Source: Larimichthys crocea (lineage: Eukaryota; Chordata; Actinopteri; Sciaenidae). Taken from it: a stretch of DNA of 64,000 bases. The DNA lies in assembly GCF_000972845.2 (NCBI RefSeq), contig NW_020853563.1, positions 62,001 through 126,000 of the forward strand, read 5' to 3'. Both the position numbers and the translations under genes were made by a program. Under the pieces are notes generated by a model, which was given only the letters and a program-made list of their open reading frames with translations, ran no database searches and was not told where the DNA came from. This document shows positions 25,668 to 35,560 of this stretch, piece after piece. How positions within the stretch are numbered: position 1 is the first letter of the stretch; the number at the start of each line of letters is the position of its first letter.

Positions 25668-26609
25668 TACCAACAGCCTCTGCAGATAGGTTGGCCTTGT
25701 TGATCCCATTCGAAGGACTGGTGTCTGGAGGAGGGTGTATAGCGGCCCCCTTGGACCCTCCCTCTTGGGGGCGGGGTCATGTCCCTGTATACAGCTGAGT
25801 TAGTCTGTGGAGAAAGTTGGCGTTTAATCTCTTCAGTTAAAGTTTCCGTTAATGCTTCTTTGAGGACATTTAACTGATCTTTCATTTCCTTTCTAAGTTC
25901 AGCTCTTGCCTCCTACTTCAGGGCAAGGCGTTGCCAAGGCCTGTCGTGGCTGTGGCACAGAGACACGTGATGCACAGGCAAATTCCATCTTCAACTCAGC
26001 TTCTAAGGCTCTAAGTTCACTTGAAACCGCACCGAAGGACATTGTAGGGTTTCTACGCACCTGCCGCTGAAGCTCCTGTTGCACCAAGCCAGGTCTCAAA
26101 CCCAAGACCAGCTGGTCTCGGACAGTTGTTTCATCCTGGGCTGAGCCTGCTGGTTCATGCTCTCGCCATGTGGAGAAGAGTTCACGGAGCCGAAGAATGT
26201 AAGCAGCAGCAGTCTCATCTTCCTGTTGGTGACATTTAAAAAACTTTGCCCGGAGCTGGGCCACTGGGATTACTTGACCATAGATTTTCTTTAGTTCATG
26301 TAGGATAGCGGTGCTGGTTGAGCGTTTGATTGGATCTAATAGCCACATTTCTCTTTTTGCTTCACCCTCAAGTGCTCCAAATATAAAATCAATTTTCTGT
26401 TCCTCATTTAAACCTTGTGCCCTCAACATTGCTTGGACCTGCCCATTCCATTCTGAAAAACTCATCTTGTTTTGGTCACCGTTAAATTTTGGGATCCATG
26501 GGACCCCCATAAACCATGGCATCATCATTGCATTTATAACTGGTTGATTTACAGAAGCCTGTGATGCACTATGCCCTGCAGTTTCAGGCTGCACTTCATT
26601 TTCATGCAT
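25668..26609 (-). pseudogene. gypsy gag, copy 2, with split zinc knuckle
   Basis: The preferred start is the ATG at 26609 (MHENEVQPE), just downstream of the primer-binding site. The frame is open further upstream into the LTR but has no business starting there. The capsid-type gag of about 235 residues contains IPKFNGDQNKMSFSEWNGQV and a long helical region, and breaks near 25899. It resumes at 25885 with a helical and basic stretch. A CX2CX4HX4C zinc knuckle follows around 25630-25685, split over two frames by a one-base difference after its second Cys. It resembles the gags from which vertebrate PNMA/LDOC-type genes derive. Confidence 0.75.
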
Positions 26610-26635
26610 TCTGCACTGTGTGGTGTGGAAAGGGA

Positions 26636-26653
26636 ATCCTGCCGACAACGCCA
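26636..26653 (-). promoter_or_regulatory. Primer-binding site of gypsy copy 2
   Basis: Minus strand TGGCGTTGTCGGCAGGAT, four bases inside the 5' LTR border. TGG pairs with a tRNA CCA end. From memory the best match is the 3' end of a vertebrate serine tRNA (UCN type) with one mismatch. The same 18 bases occur in ERV-B at 43225. Confidence 0.75.
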
Positions 26654-26657
26654 AAAA

Positions 26658-27612
26658 TGTAACAGATTTAAAAAAGATGTTACTCCTTAATTTAAGTTCG
26701 GATTCCCGGGCCACACCAACACAATGAGAACGAAAGAGTTAAAATATATACTTTTATTTAAATAGTCAAGTTAAAATGCAATTGCTCTTTTTTATAAAAA
26801 GGCTAAAACAATGAAGGCAAGACAATGCCGTCCAGTGTCCAGCAGTTACTGACTCTGCAGGCGAGATACCAGATAGTCCGTTCCCGTAAGTGTTGTCGTG
26901 CCGCCCCGCGGTTTCCTCGATCGCCCAGAGAGTCCGTTCCAGCGAGTGTTGTCGTGCCGCCCCACGCTTTCCTCGATCGCCCTGGTTACCAGCCGGGAGA
27001 GAGCCGCTCCAGCAGGCTCTCTACTCTTCAGTCCGTTCCGCAAATCTGGTGCCAGGATTCCCGCGCCGCCGCCGTCTGCCGCTTCTAGGTCCGATGCCCT
27101 TAACACAGCAACGAGACTCAGCACCCACACGCTCACAGGAAAAACCATACACAGTGAGGAGGTTTGAGTAGGCTACTTTCCTTTTTGTAGAGAATTGTGA
27201 GCGTTGATCAATAATCCGAAGATCGCTCCACCAAGCCAGGGAGACAGCTCCGTGAGGGCGACGGTGGGTCCGGTCCGATCCAGCGGATAAGAGGAGAAGG
27301 GGACAGCAACCTGTGCTCCGTGCAGCGTCCCGCAGGTATCTGGTGGTTTCCTTAAAAAGCCTGGGAGGAGCAACCGGTGATTGTAATCACAGCTGTAATG
27401 AGGTTCAGGTGTGCCCATCTGCAGCAACAAGTGTCAGTTTATATCTGAGCGGGTAGAAAGTCTGTCACACAGCAAACCAAAACACAAAAGTCGCCTTTGT
27501 GGCGCACAGCAATAAATCAATAATATTGTCCATCACACGAAAACAATTCAAACAAAAATATGCAAGATACCCGATCATAATAAACTACAACTATGTTTTG
27601 CATCCTGTGACA
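26658..27612 (-). repeat. 5' LTR of gypsy copy 2
   Basis: 955 bp, starting TGTCACAGG and ending TGTTACA on the minus strand. It carries the same 55-base tandem duplication as its partner (about 26876-26990) but lacks the 48-base segment. Its own promoter would drive transcription leftward. Confidence 0.85.
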
Positions 27613-28397
27613 CGTGTAGTTATAGGTCTACCACACACAAAACACTTCTTTGCTATTTTTCATTCCACTTGACTTTCAACTGACTTCCTTTAAAACGGTG
27701 CTTGTGTGTGTTAAAAAAAAGTCAAACTCTTGTAAGATATGCAACTGAATGGAAGACTTTTAGATGGAAAGTTTAGGACAAATACACAGAGGTTAAACCA
27801 AAAGATTCTGAGGATTTGCAATGCATAAAATTAGTTTTTTGTCTCATTATGCCTTTCACTGTTTGACTTTTTCTTTCTGTCTCTCCTGTATTCCTCTCCC
27901 TCGCTTTACATAAGCCCAGGCAGTAAGAATTACATTCATACTGGACAATATTGCTGCACACAACTTACATTTATAATGCCAACATTCATTGCCAAATCAG
28001 GGAGACGTGTGCCCTTCATTCAGTTAAGTGAAAACAGGTAAGTCAGTTACATAATCATAGTGTACGACCATAGTTCATTTACTGTAACAATGATCTTTCC
28101 TTGACCTCAACTGTAGGGTTATTATTATTTGGTACTGAATGTCAGGTAATATGATTACAGCCATTTAAATACACGTCTTGCTCCATCCACAAATTCCTCC
28201 CTTGAACCAACACCAACCAGCTACAGTAGAGCTTCAGTCAGTAACCGTAACACAGAATGACTCTGATTTACAACAACAGACACAGCTCTGGCCTCAAATT
28301 TAGCGATCAAGCCTGATGCAACCAATCAGTTAACAAACTCCAGCATGCCTTAAGGATATAAAAAGTGGGGATGACTACAATTTTGATGTTAAATTCA
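27613..28397. other. No gene seen
   Basis: A/T-rich unique-looking sequence between the gypsy element and the L2 LINE. The short open frame at 27773-27961 has no recognisable features. Confidence 0.5.
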
Positions 28398-29152
28398 GAC
28401 AAAATGAAGTTCTTGTAATGGACCCAAACACCTCAGAAACTCCTTTCTAGAGACTTAGTTACTTTAGATGGGATCACCCTGGCCTCCAGCTCCACTGTAA
28501 AGAATCTTGGAGTTGTTTTTGATCAGGATTTATCTTTTAACGTCCACATAAAACAAATTTCGAGGACTGCATTCTTCCACTTAAGTAACATCGCTAAAAT
28601 CAGACACATCGTGTCTCATTTGTTACTTCAAGGCTGGACTATTGTAACTCTTTGTTTTCAAGCTGCTCTAATAAGCTCTAGGACTTTGCAGTTAATTCAG
28701 AATGCTGCTGCACGTGTTCTGACAGGAACCAAGATCAGAGATCACATCTCTCCCATTTTGGCTTCCTTGCATTGGCTCCCTATTAAATCTAGAATAGAAT
28801 TTAAATTCTTCTCCTTATTTATAAAGCCTTCATGGTCAGGCACCATCATATCTAAAAGAGCTCATAATACCTTACTACCCTCTCTAGAACACTGCGCTCT
28901 CAGGCACCTGGCCTGGTTCCTTGTGGTTCCTAAGTTTCCAAAAGAGATTGGGGAGCCAGAGCTTCAGCTACAGGCTCCTCTTCTGTGGAACAAACTACCT
29001 TTCTGGGTTCAGGAGGCAGACACGGTCAACACTTTTAAGAGTAGACTAAGACTTTTCTTTTTGATAAAGCTTATAGTTAGGGCTGGCTCAGGTCATCCCT
29101 TAATTATGCTGCCATAGGATTAGACTGCCGGGGGACTCCACCCCCCCCCCCC
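28398..29152 (+). mobile_element. L2-type LINE, 3' part of ORF2, up to the gap
   Basis: Encodes the C-terminal end of an L2/Maui-like reverse transcriptase protein. The open part 28611-29117 shows LQLIQNAAARVLTGTKIRD, ILASLHWLPIKSRIEFK and a LLWNKLPFWVQEADTVNTFK segment, all typical of the fish L2 C-terminus. Sequence upstream of 28611 continues the match in other frames. The copy runs into a C homopolymer and then the N gap. Confidence 0.8.
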
Positions 29153-29912
29153 NNNNNNNNNNNNNNNNNNNNNNNNNNNNNNNNNNNNNNNNNNNNNNNN
29201 NNNNNNNNNNNNNNNNNNNNNNNNNNNNNNNNNNNNNNNNNNNNNNNNNNNNNNNNNNNNNNNNNNNNNNNNNNNNNNNNNNNNNNNNNNNNNNNNNNNN
29301 NNNNNNNNNNNNNNNNNNNNNNNNNNNNNNNNNNNNNNNNNNNNNNNNNNNNNNNNNNNNNNNNNNNNNNNNNNNNNNNNNNNNNNNNNNNNNNNNNNNN
29401 NNNNNNNNNNNNNNNNNNNNNNNNNNNNNNNNNNNNNNNNNNNNNNNNNNNNNNNNNNNNNNNNNNNNNNNNNNNNNNNNNNNNNNNNNNNNNNNNNNNN
29501 NNNNNNNNNNNNNNNNNNNNNNNNNNNNNNNNNNNNNNNNNNNNNNNNNNNNNNNNNNNNNNNNNNNNNNNNNNNNNNNNNNNNNNNNNNNNNNNNNNNN
29601 NNNNNNNNNNNNNNNNNNNNNNNNNNNNNNNNNNNNNNNNNNNNNNNNNNNNNNNNNNNNNNNNNNNNNNNNNNNNNNNNNNNNNNNNNNNNNNNNNNNN
29701 NNNNNNNNNNNNNNNNNNNNNNNNNNNNNNNNNNNNNNNNNNNNNNNNNNNNNNNNNNNNNNNNNNNNNNNNNNNNNNNNNNNNNNNNNNNNNNNNNNNN
29801 NNNNNNNNNNNNNNNNNNNNNNNNNNNNNNNNNNNNNNNNNNNNNNNNNNNNNNNNNNNNNNNNNNNNNNNNNNNNNNNNNNNNNNNNNNNNNNNNNNNN
29901 NNNNNNNNNNNN
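29153..29912. other. Assembly gap (760 N)
   Basis: Run of N preceded by 14 C residues. The sequence after the gap (29913-30110) repeats the sequence before it (about 28947-29142). Confidence 0.99.
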
Positions 29913-30720
29913 GATTGGGAGCCAGAGCTTTCAGCTATCAGGCTCCTCTTCTGTGGAACAAAACACTTTCGGGGTTCAGGAGGCAGACACGGTCAACACT
30001 TTTAAGAGTAGACTTAAGACTTTTCTTTTTGATAAAGCTTATAGTTAGGGCTGGCTCAGGTCATCCCTTAATTATGCTGCCATAGGATTAGACTGCCGGG
30101 GGACCCCACCCAGGGTTATGCCTAGCCAGGCACAGTATTGGTTGAAGATGCACACATCTCCCTTACCTCTCTCTCTCTCTCCATCTCTCTCTATCTCTCT
30201 CCATCTCTCCATCTGTGGACATGTCTCATTAATGCATGTTACTAACTAAACTTCTTCCCCGGAGTTTCTGTGCTCTGTCGTCCAGCAGGTTCTCGTGGAT
30301 CGTGGCTGCTGCTGTGATCTTGCACGACGTCCACTACATATATTATTACTGTCATTATTACTACCATATCTGTTACTGTAATCATTTTTATCATTCATTG
30401 TGATTCATTATCATTTTGTCAGTTATTGTAATTGTACAATATGTATGTGTTGACTTGTTCTGTACACGTGACATCCATTGCACGTCTGTCCGTCCTGGGA
30501 GAGAGATCCCTCCTCTGTGGCTCTCCCTGAGGTTTCTTCCACATTTTTTCCCTGTTAAAGGGTTTTTGTGGGCAAGTTTTTCCTCACTCGAACCGAGGGT
30601 CTAAGGACAGAGGGTGTCACTCCCTGTAGATTGTAAAGCCCTCTGAGGCAAATGTACTTTGTGACTTTGGGCTATACAAATAAAATTAATTTGATTTGAT
30701 TTGATTTGATTTGATTTGAA
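29913..30720 (+). mobile_element. L2-type LINE, 3' end and tail
   Basis: Starts within the same C-terminal coding segment seen before the gap, then gives the 3' untranslated region: a CT-rich microsatellite (30165-30212), the sequence aaccgagggtctaaggacaga near 30592, and a terminus of ctatacaaataaaattaatttga followed by repeated ttgat units. The ATTTG-type tandem tail is characteristic of this LINE group. Confidence 0.8.
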
Positions 30721-32565
30721 AGGAGAAATGTGCAGTGACTGTAAATCATGACCTGAATATTTGGCTGTTATTATACAATGTGATTGCATGTGGCAGGAAA
30801 GATTTCCTGTATCTGTCCCTTCGACAGCGGAGCTGTAGCAGTCTGTGGGAGAAGCTGCTCCGCTGTCTGTCCACTGTGTGGTGGAGAGGATGCTGCTCAT
30901 TGTCCATGATGGATAAGAGTTTATTCAGCGTCCTCCTCTCCACCACAGTCTCGAGAGCCTCAAGTCTCAGTCCAAGAACAGAGCCAGCCTTCTTGATGAT
31001 CTTCTCAAGTCTGTTGGTGTCGCTGGCTCTGATGCTGCTGCCCCAACAAACAACAGCAAAGAAGATTGCACTGGCAACAACAGACTGGTAGAAGATCTCC
31101 AACATCTTGCTGCACACGTTGAAGGATCTCAGTTTCCTCAGGAAGTAGAGTCTGCTCATCCCCTTCTTGTACACAGCCTCCGTGTTAGATTTCCAGTCCA
31201 GTTGTCGATCACCACTCCGAGGTATTTGTAGTCCTCCACCTCCTCCACCACCTCCCCTCTGATCCTTAGTGGCTGTGAAGGCGTCTTCTTCCTCCTGAAG
31301 TCGATCACCATCTCTCTGGTCTTTTCGATGTTCAGCCTCAAGTGGTTCTGTTCGGACCACTCTACAAATCTGTCTATCAGTGTCCTGTACTCCCCCTCCT
31401 CTCCATCTCCTATACACCCGACAACAGCTGAGTCATCAGAGAACTTCTGCAGGTGACATGACTCAGAGTTGTACTTAAAGTCGGTGGCGTATATGCATAT
31501 GGGCTCGTTGCAGCAGGTAAATGACGGCGTCATCGACTCCTAAATGGGGCTGATAGGCAAACTGCAGGGGGTCCAGAAACGTCCTCACCTGTGGCCTCAG
31601 CTGGGCTAGGACCAGTCTCTCCAGGACTTTTATCACATGGGATGTGAGGGCGATTGGTCTGTAGTCCGCTGGGTCGGATGGCTTCAGCTTCTTGGGGACT
31701 GGAACCAGGCAGGATGTCTTCCACAGCATCAGGACTTTCTCCTGACTCAGGCTCAGGTTCAACAGATGTCTCAGTACAGGAGACAGCTGGCTAGCACAGG
31801 TCTTCAGGATCCTAGGAGTGATGCCATCAGGGCCTGCTGCCTTTCGCTGGTTCAGTCTTTCCAGCTGCCTCTTTACCTGGCCTGTAGTCACCGTTGGGTG
31901 GTTGATGCTGGTGTCCTCAGTGGGGGGAGGGGGAGGAGGAGGAGAAGGAGGGGGGGCAGATGGAGAGGTGATGTACAGGAGAATGCTGGGGGATGTTTCT
32001 AGCCATTTGGGACAGTGTAGGTGTGTGGGGGGCAGGGGGTGTCTGAGAGGTGGCAGGAGGTGAGCTAAACCTGTTAAAAAACTGGTTAAACTGGTTTGCT
32101 CTGTCCAGGCTCCCTGATGTCTGCCTGTCCTTCCCCTTCATCCCTGTGATGTGCTTCATTCCCGTCCACACATCCTTTACACTGTTCTGTTGGAGTTTGG
32201 CTTCCAGGGTGACGTCATATGCATCACTGGCGTTGGCATAGAGAAGATCCAGCGTTTTATTGTCTCTGGTGGAGCAGTCAATATACTGGTGAAAGTTATT
32301 TAAAGTATTGTTCAGTGAGGCATGATTAAAATCACCTGTAATAACCATGAATGCATCCGAGTGTTCAGTCAGTAGTTTAGCGGCGGTGGAGCTGATGACT
32401 TCACAGGCTGCTGCTGCATCAGCTGACGGGGGGATGTAAACAGTGACAACAATGGTGGACGTGAACTCCCTTGGTAAATAATATGGGCGCATTCCCACAG
32501 CCAGCAGTTCAATGTCCGGGGTACAGAGACGTTCCTTCACCTTAACGTCACTTTGGAGGTATTTT
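30721..32565 (-). mobile_element. Non-LTR retrotransposon (LINE), minus strand, truncated and deleted
   Basis: On the minus strand, 32540-31917 gives the C-terminal half of an endonuclease domain (VITGDFNHASLNN, then a linker). 31891-31475 gives the RT start (LNQRKAAGPDGITPRILK, VPVPKKLKPSDPADYRPIAL). 31533-30746 gives the palm and thumb remainder, with FSDDSAVVG at the catalytic position and DYKYLGVVID. An internal deletion near 31490-31510 removes part of the RT between the fingers and the catalytic box. It is 5'-truncated. I think it is a Rex/RTE- or jockey-type LINE but cannot assign the clade. Confidence 0.75.
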
Positions 32566-33589
32566 GTCTATATACAACTGGAAGAGCTGTGGAACTTTGA
32601 AGACATTACAAACTGGCTGAGGAACACCACAGGATACCATGGGAAGCTAAACTGGATAAACAGGAAGAATTGACTTTGGAGAAGGACAGTTCCGTGCTTT
32701 AGTTTATGGCAGAAAATGTATGGATAAATATGGACATGTCTGAAAGTCTATTTCTGTTGTCTTCCTATAGCATCCCTGTTTCCATGAGAAAATGTTCTTT
32801 AATCAAAGACCATATTATTCATTTGGGTTTAAACAGATTCATACTGACTGACCTCAATATGGGGAAAGCAGACATGGTTGTGCTGACTCGTTCTGTGGTT
32901 AGGTTCAAACTGGCATTATGTTTTGGCTATAAACATGCCAGTGAAATGAATGAGTGCTGGCCTATGAGACCATGATAACAGGCTTTCACATTGGCTGCAA
33001 GATACTTTAGGCTTGACCCTAATGTGAGCCCATCTTAAGGGCCCTGTTTAAGATGCAACTGGGTTTTTAACAGTTGGCAAATAATCCAAGCTGAACTAAC
33101 ATCTATTACTAATGATCCAAAATTAAATGTTTTAATTATTATATAGTATAAGTGATATATTAGCAATACATACTGTAGCATTAGTTCTTATACGTTGTTT
33201 AATTCCAATCTAGTTATAATGAAATATTTGTAAATTTGTGTATTTGAAAATTTTACAACATAAGAATACATCATTTTATATTAAAACAAGCAAAAAACAT
33301 AAAGCATAATTTAAAAAACCCTTCAAATCAGATGTACATCTGTCTTTTCTCCTCTCTTTTTCAAGGCAACATCTCAATTTAGTCACAAACCAACCTTTAA
33401 TTTAGCATTTTGGGTTTTGAGCAGAGGGCGGATATAAATGGTAGACATTTAGAGTATCTACATCCAGTCGTGACAAATGAGTGTGTAAATGTGTATGAAT
33501 GGTTAGCTCCTTAAACTGATGAGCACCTTGCATGGCAGCCAATGCCACCAGTGTATGAATTTGTGTGAATGAGATAGGGTGTTGGGTGG
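32566..33589. other. No gene seen
   Basis: A/T-rich sequence between the LINE and the SINE. The open frame at 32706-32975 has no family resemblance that I can see. Confidence 0.5.
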
Positions 33590-33787
33590 ATGGGTTAGCT
33601 CAGTCAGTAGAGCAGCGGCCCAGGGTTTGAATCCGACCTGTGGCCCTTTGCTGCATGTCATTTCCCATCACTCTCCCCACATTCCTGTCACTCTTCAGCT
33701 GTCTCTGTCAAATAAAACCACATTCCTGTCACTCTTCAGCTGTCTCTGTCAAATAAAACTTGAAAAAGGCCACAAAAAAAGCGCTAC
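33590..33787 (+). mobile_element. tRNA-derived SINE
   Basis: The head reads gggttagctcagtcagtaga (a type-2 promoter A box) and, 25 bases later, ggtttgaatcc (B box), then the non-tRNA body with ctgcatgtcat and a tail ending aaataaaacttgaaaaagg. A segment of about 40 bases (cattcctgtcactcttcagc to aataaaac) is duplicated in tandem at 33681-33758. The cloverleaf is degenerate, so this is a SINE and not a tRNA gene. Confidence 0.8.
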
Positions 33788-33899
33788 AAAGTAGAGTCAA
33801 TTTACATTTTGTACAATGTATTAAATAAGTATTATAACTTAAAAACACTTTATGCCAGAAATCAAGTGTGGTCCCTGAAAACTTGAGGTCACGTTTACG

Positions 33900-33974
33900 C
33901 AGACATGCAAGAAGTAAATAGACACCTTCATTCAAATTCAAATTAAAGGTGTCTATTTACTTCTTGCATGTCTG
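33900..33974. repeat. Perfect 29-bp inverted repeat (hairpin)
   Basis: The left arm 33900-33928 (starts cagacatgcaagaag) is the exact reverse complement of the right arm 33946-33974, with a 17-base loop. It lies about 1.5 kb beyond the ACOX3 stop codon. It could be a small RNA hairpin, a foldback element remnant or a recent palindromic duplication. Confidence 0.85.
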
Positions 33975-34652
33975 TGTACATGCACATTTCTTGCATTTAT
34001 ATACTGTAGCAGCATCCACACAGAGGGAACTATTAAGGGCATGAATGTGACATTGTGGTGGCGTTACCTCTGCCTCAGTGGCAAACATACACAAGCATTT
34101 CTTATTGTTGATTCCTATGGACAGGAATAAGCTAGTGAGCTAGTGGCTCTGTAAGGCTGTACTTAGCAATGCTAATATCAAGATGATAACATGGCACAGT
34201 GACAGTACATATCAGAGTATAATGTACAGGAATGGTTTTATAATGTTGTGTAGCTAAATTAGTCAAGTCTAAAGTCAAAATTTTTTGTAAAGTTATGATG
34301 TTTGTAAACTCAACTTGATAAGTGTTCAAGCATCATTAAAAAGCTAAGTTGAAGCAAGTCATAAACCAGGGTGGATGCATGTTTTATTATGATGCATATT
34401 GATGTTGAGAACGTTTAAAGCCTGGACAAGTTTATTGTCATTGTTTAATAGCATATTAAAATGAATTGGAACTAATTTATCCTTCGATGGTAGAAAAAAA
34501 AATGAGAGCACAACTGGCATGAATTGTGCTGAAACCACTGGTATAATCCTTTACATAGAGCCTTTAGGGATTCACTGGAGTACAACAAAAATTGTGCACA
34601 TTTTAATAAAAGAAGCAACTACAAAATGAGTTGTATTAGTAAATGTATTTTT

Positions 34653-34658
34653 TTTATT
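34653..34658 (-). terminator. Possible ACOX3 polyadenylation signal
   Basis: tttatt here reads AATAAA on the minus strand, about 780 bases past the ACOX3 stop codon at 35441. There is no transcript evidence, and other A/T-rich candidates exist nearby. Confidence 0.3.
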
Positions 34659-35440
34659 TGATTCTATCAAGACATGATCATTTACACATTCATTAAAATA
34701 TTACATCACATTACATATGATTCATTTCTTTGGAGCCAAAGAGTTAGAATATATATACTGAGGCCATATTTGTACATTGAGCACTCAGAATGCTATTGGG
34801 TGTATACATTATACAATTGATTCCCTCATTTAGAAAGTTTCTGTATTAAGAACGGAGATAGGTTACTGTTATACAGAGATTACATGTTATAGAACAGGTT
34901 GTAGTGATCGTCAGTGATCGAATTTCTGTGCCCTAGTAGCAGAGTAGATTAGGATGAATTTTCAATTTAATACCAGACAACAATTTTGCAGCAGAGATGT
35001 TGTAGAAGAAGCCCATTATTTTGCCACCAAATGCAACAATGTTGACATTTTCATCTACAGATGCAAACTGTTAGCAGTCCCACATGGATGTCTGATCAGT
35101 AGATCATTTAAGAGAAACAAGTTACTGTGAGTTGTACTGAAGTTTGTTCATGCTATGTTGCTGTTTGTCACCAGGGCATTACTTCTTTACAGTTTAAAAT
35201 TAAGTCATTAGAATAATTAGAAAAAAGAACATAATTTTTCTATACGCAGAGAAATAGGGAAAAAAATAACCCTGGAACTTAAAACGATACCTGACATGTA
35301 ATTCACAAAATAGTTTAGTATGCTGTAGCGTATTATATAACTTTTAGTTGGACTGATTTTAAAGACCTCATTAACCATAATAAGCACATATCATTGTATA
35401 GTTCGAAATTTTGTGGGCACACAAATTTAACTTGTAGGTT

Positions 35441-35560
35441 TTAGAGTTTTGGACGGAGTGATCCAACCACAGGCTTGTCTGAGCAGAACTCTTTCCACCA
35501 AGATGGCCGCTCCAGTACCTGGCTGCCCTGCAACACTGCTGACCACAGATTCTTGTAAAG
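35441..35560 (-). CDS. acox3: acox3 terminal exon, PTS1-like end
   Basis: 120 bases including the TAA stop (complement of 35441-35443). Encodes [20 protein letters not shown] and ends SLRPKL, a C-terminal tripeptide compatible with peroxisomal import. Acceptor TTCACAG. The upstream intron contains a minisatellite and two DNA-transposon remnants. Confidence 0.9.
   Translation of the reverse strand, partial: LYKNLWSAVLQGSQVLERPSWWKEFCSDKPVVGSLRPKL

Larger units (their letters stand above)
20633..27612 (-). mobile_element. Ty3/gypsy LTR retrotransposon, copy 2 (structurally complete)
   Basis: Minus-strand element of 6980 bp with, in transcriptional order, 5' LTR (26658-27612), primer-binding site (26636-26653), gag, pol in the order protease-RT-RNase H-integrase, polypurine tract (21647-21660) and 3' LTR (20633-21646). 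The pol order marks it as Ty3/gypsy rather than Ty1/copia. I see no clear target-site duplication: gtgaa precedes it and cgtgt follows. No env frame is present. Several frame breaks in gag and pol make it non-autonomous as sequenced. Confidence 0.9.

Noticed and set aside
27613..28397. Host exon near the gypsy element
   Set aside because: No open frame with splice borders or recognisable protein similarity.
33590..33665. tRNA gene
   Set aside because: A and B boxes are present but the cloverleaf stems do not form well, and the sequence continues into a SINE body with a duplicated tail unit. It is a SINE head.
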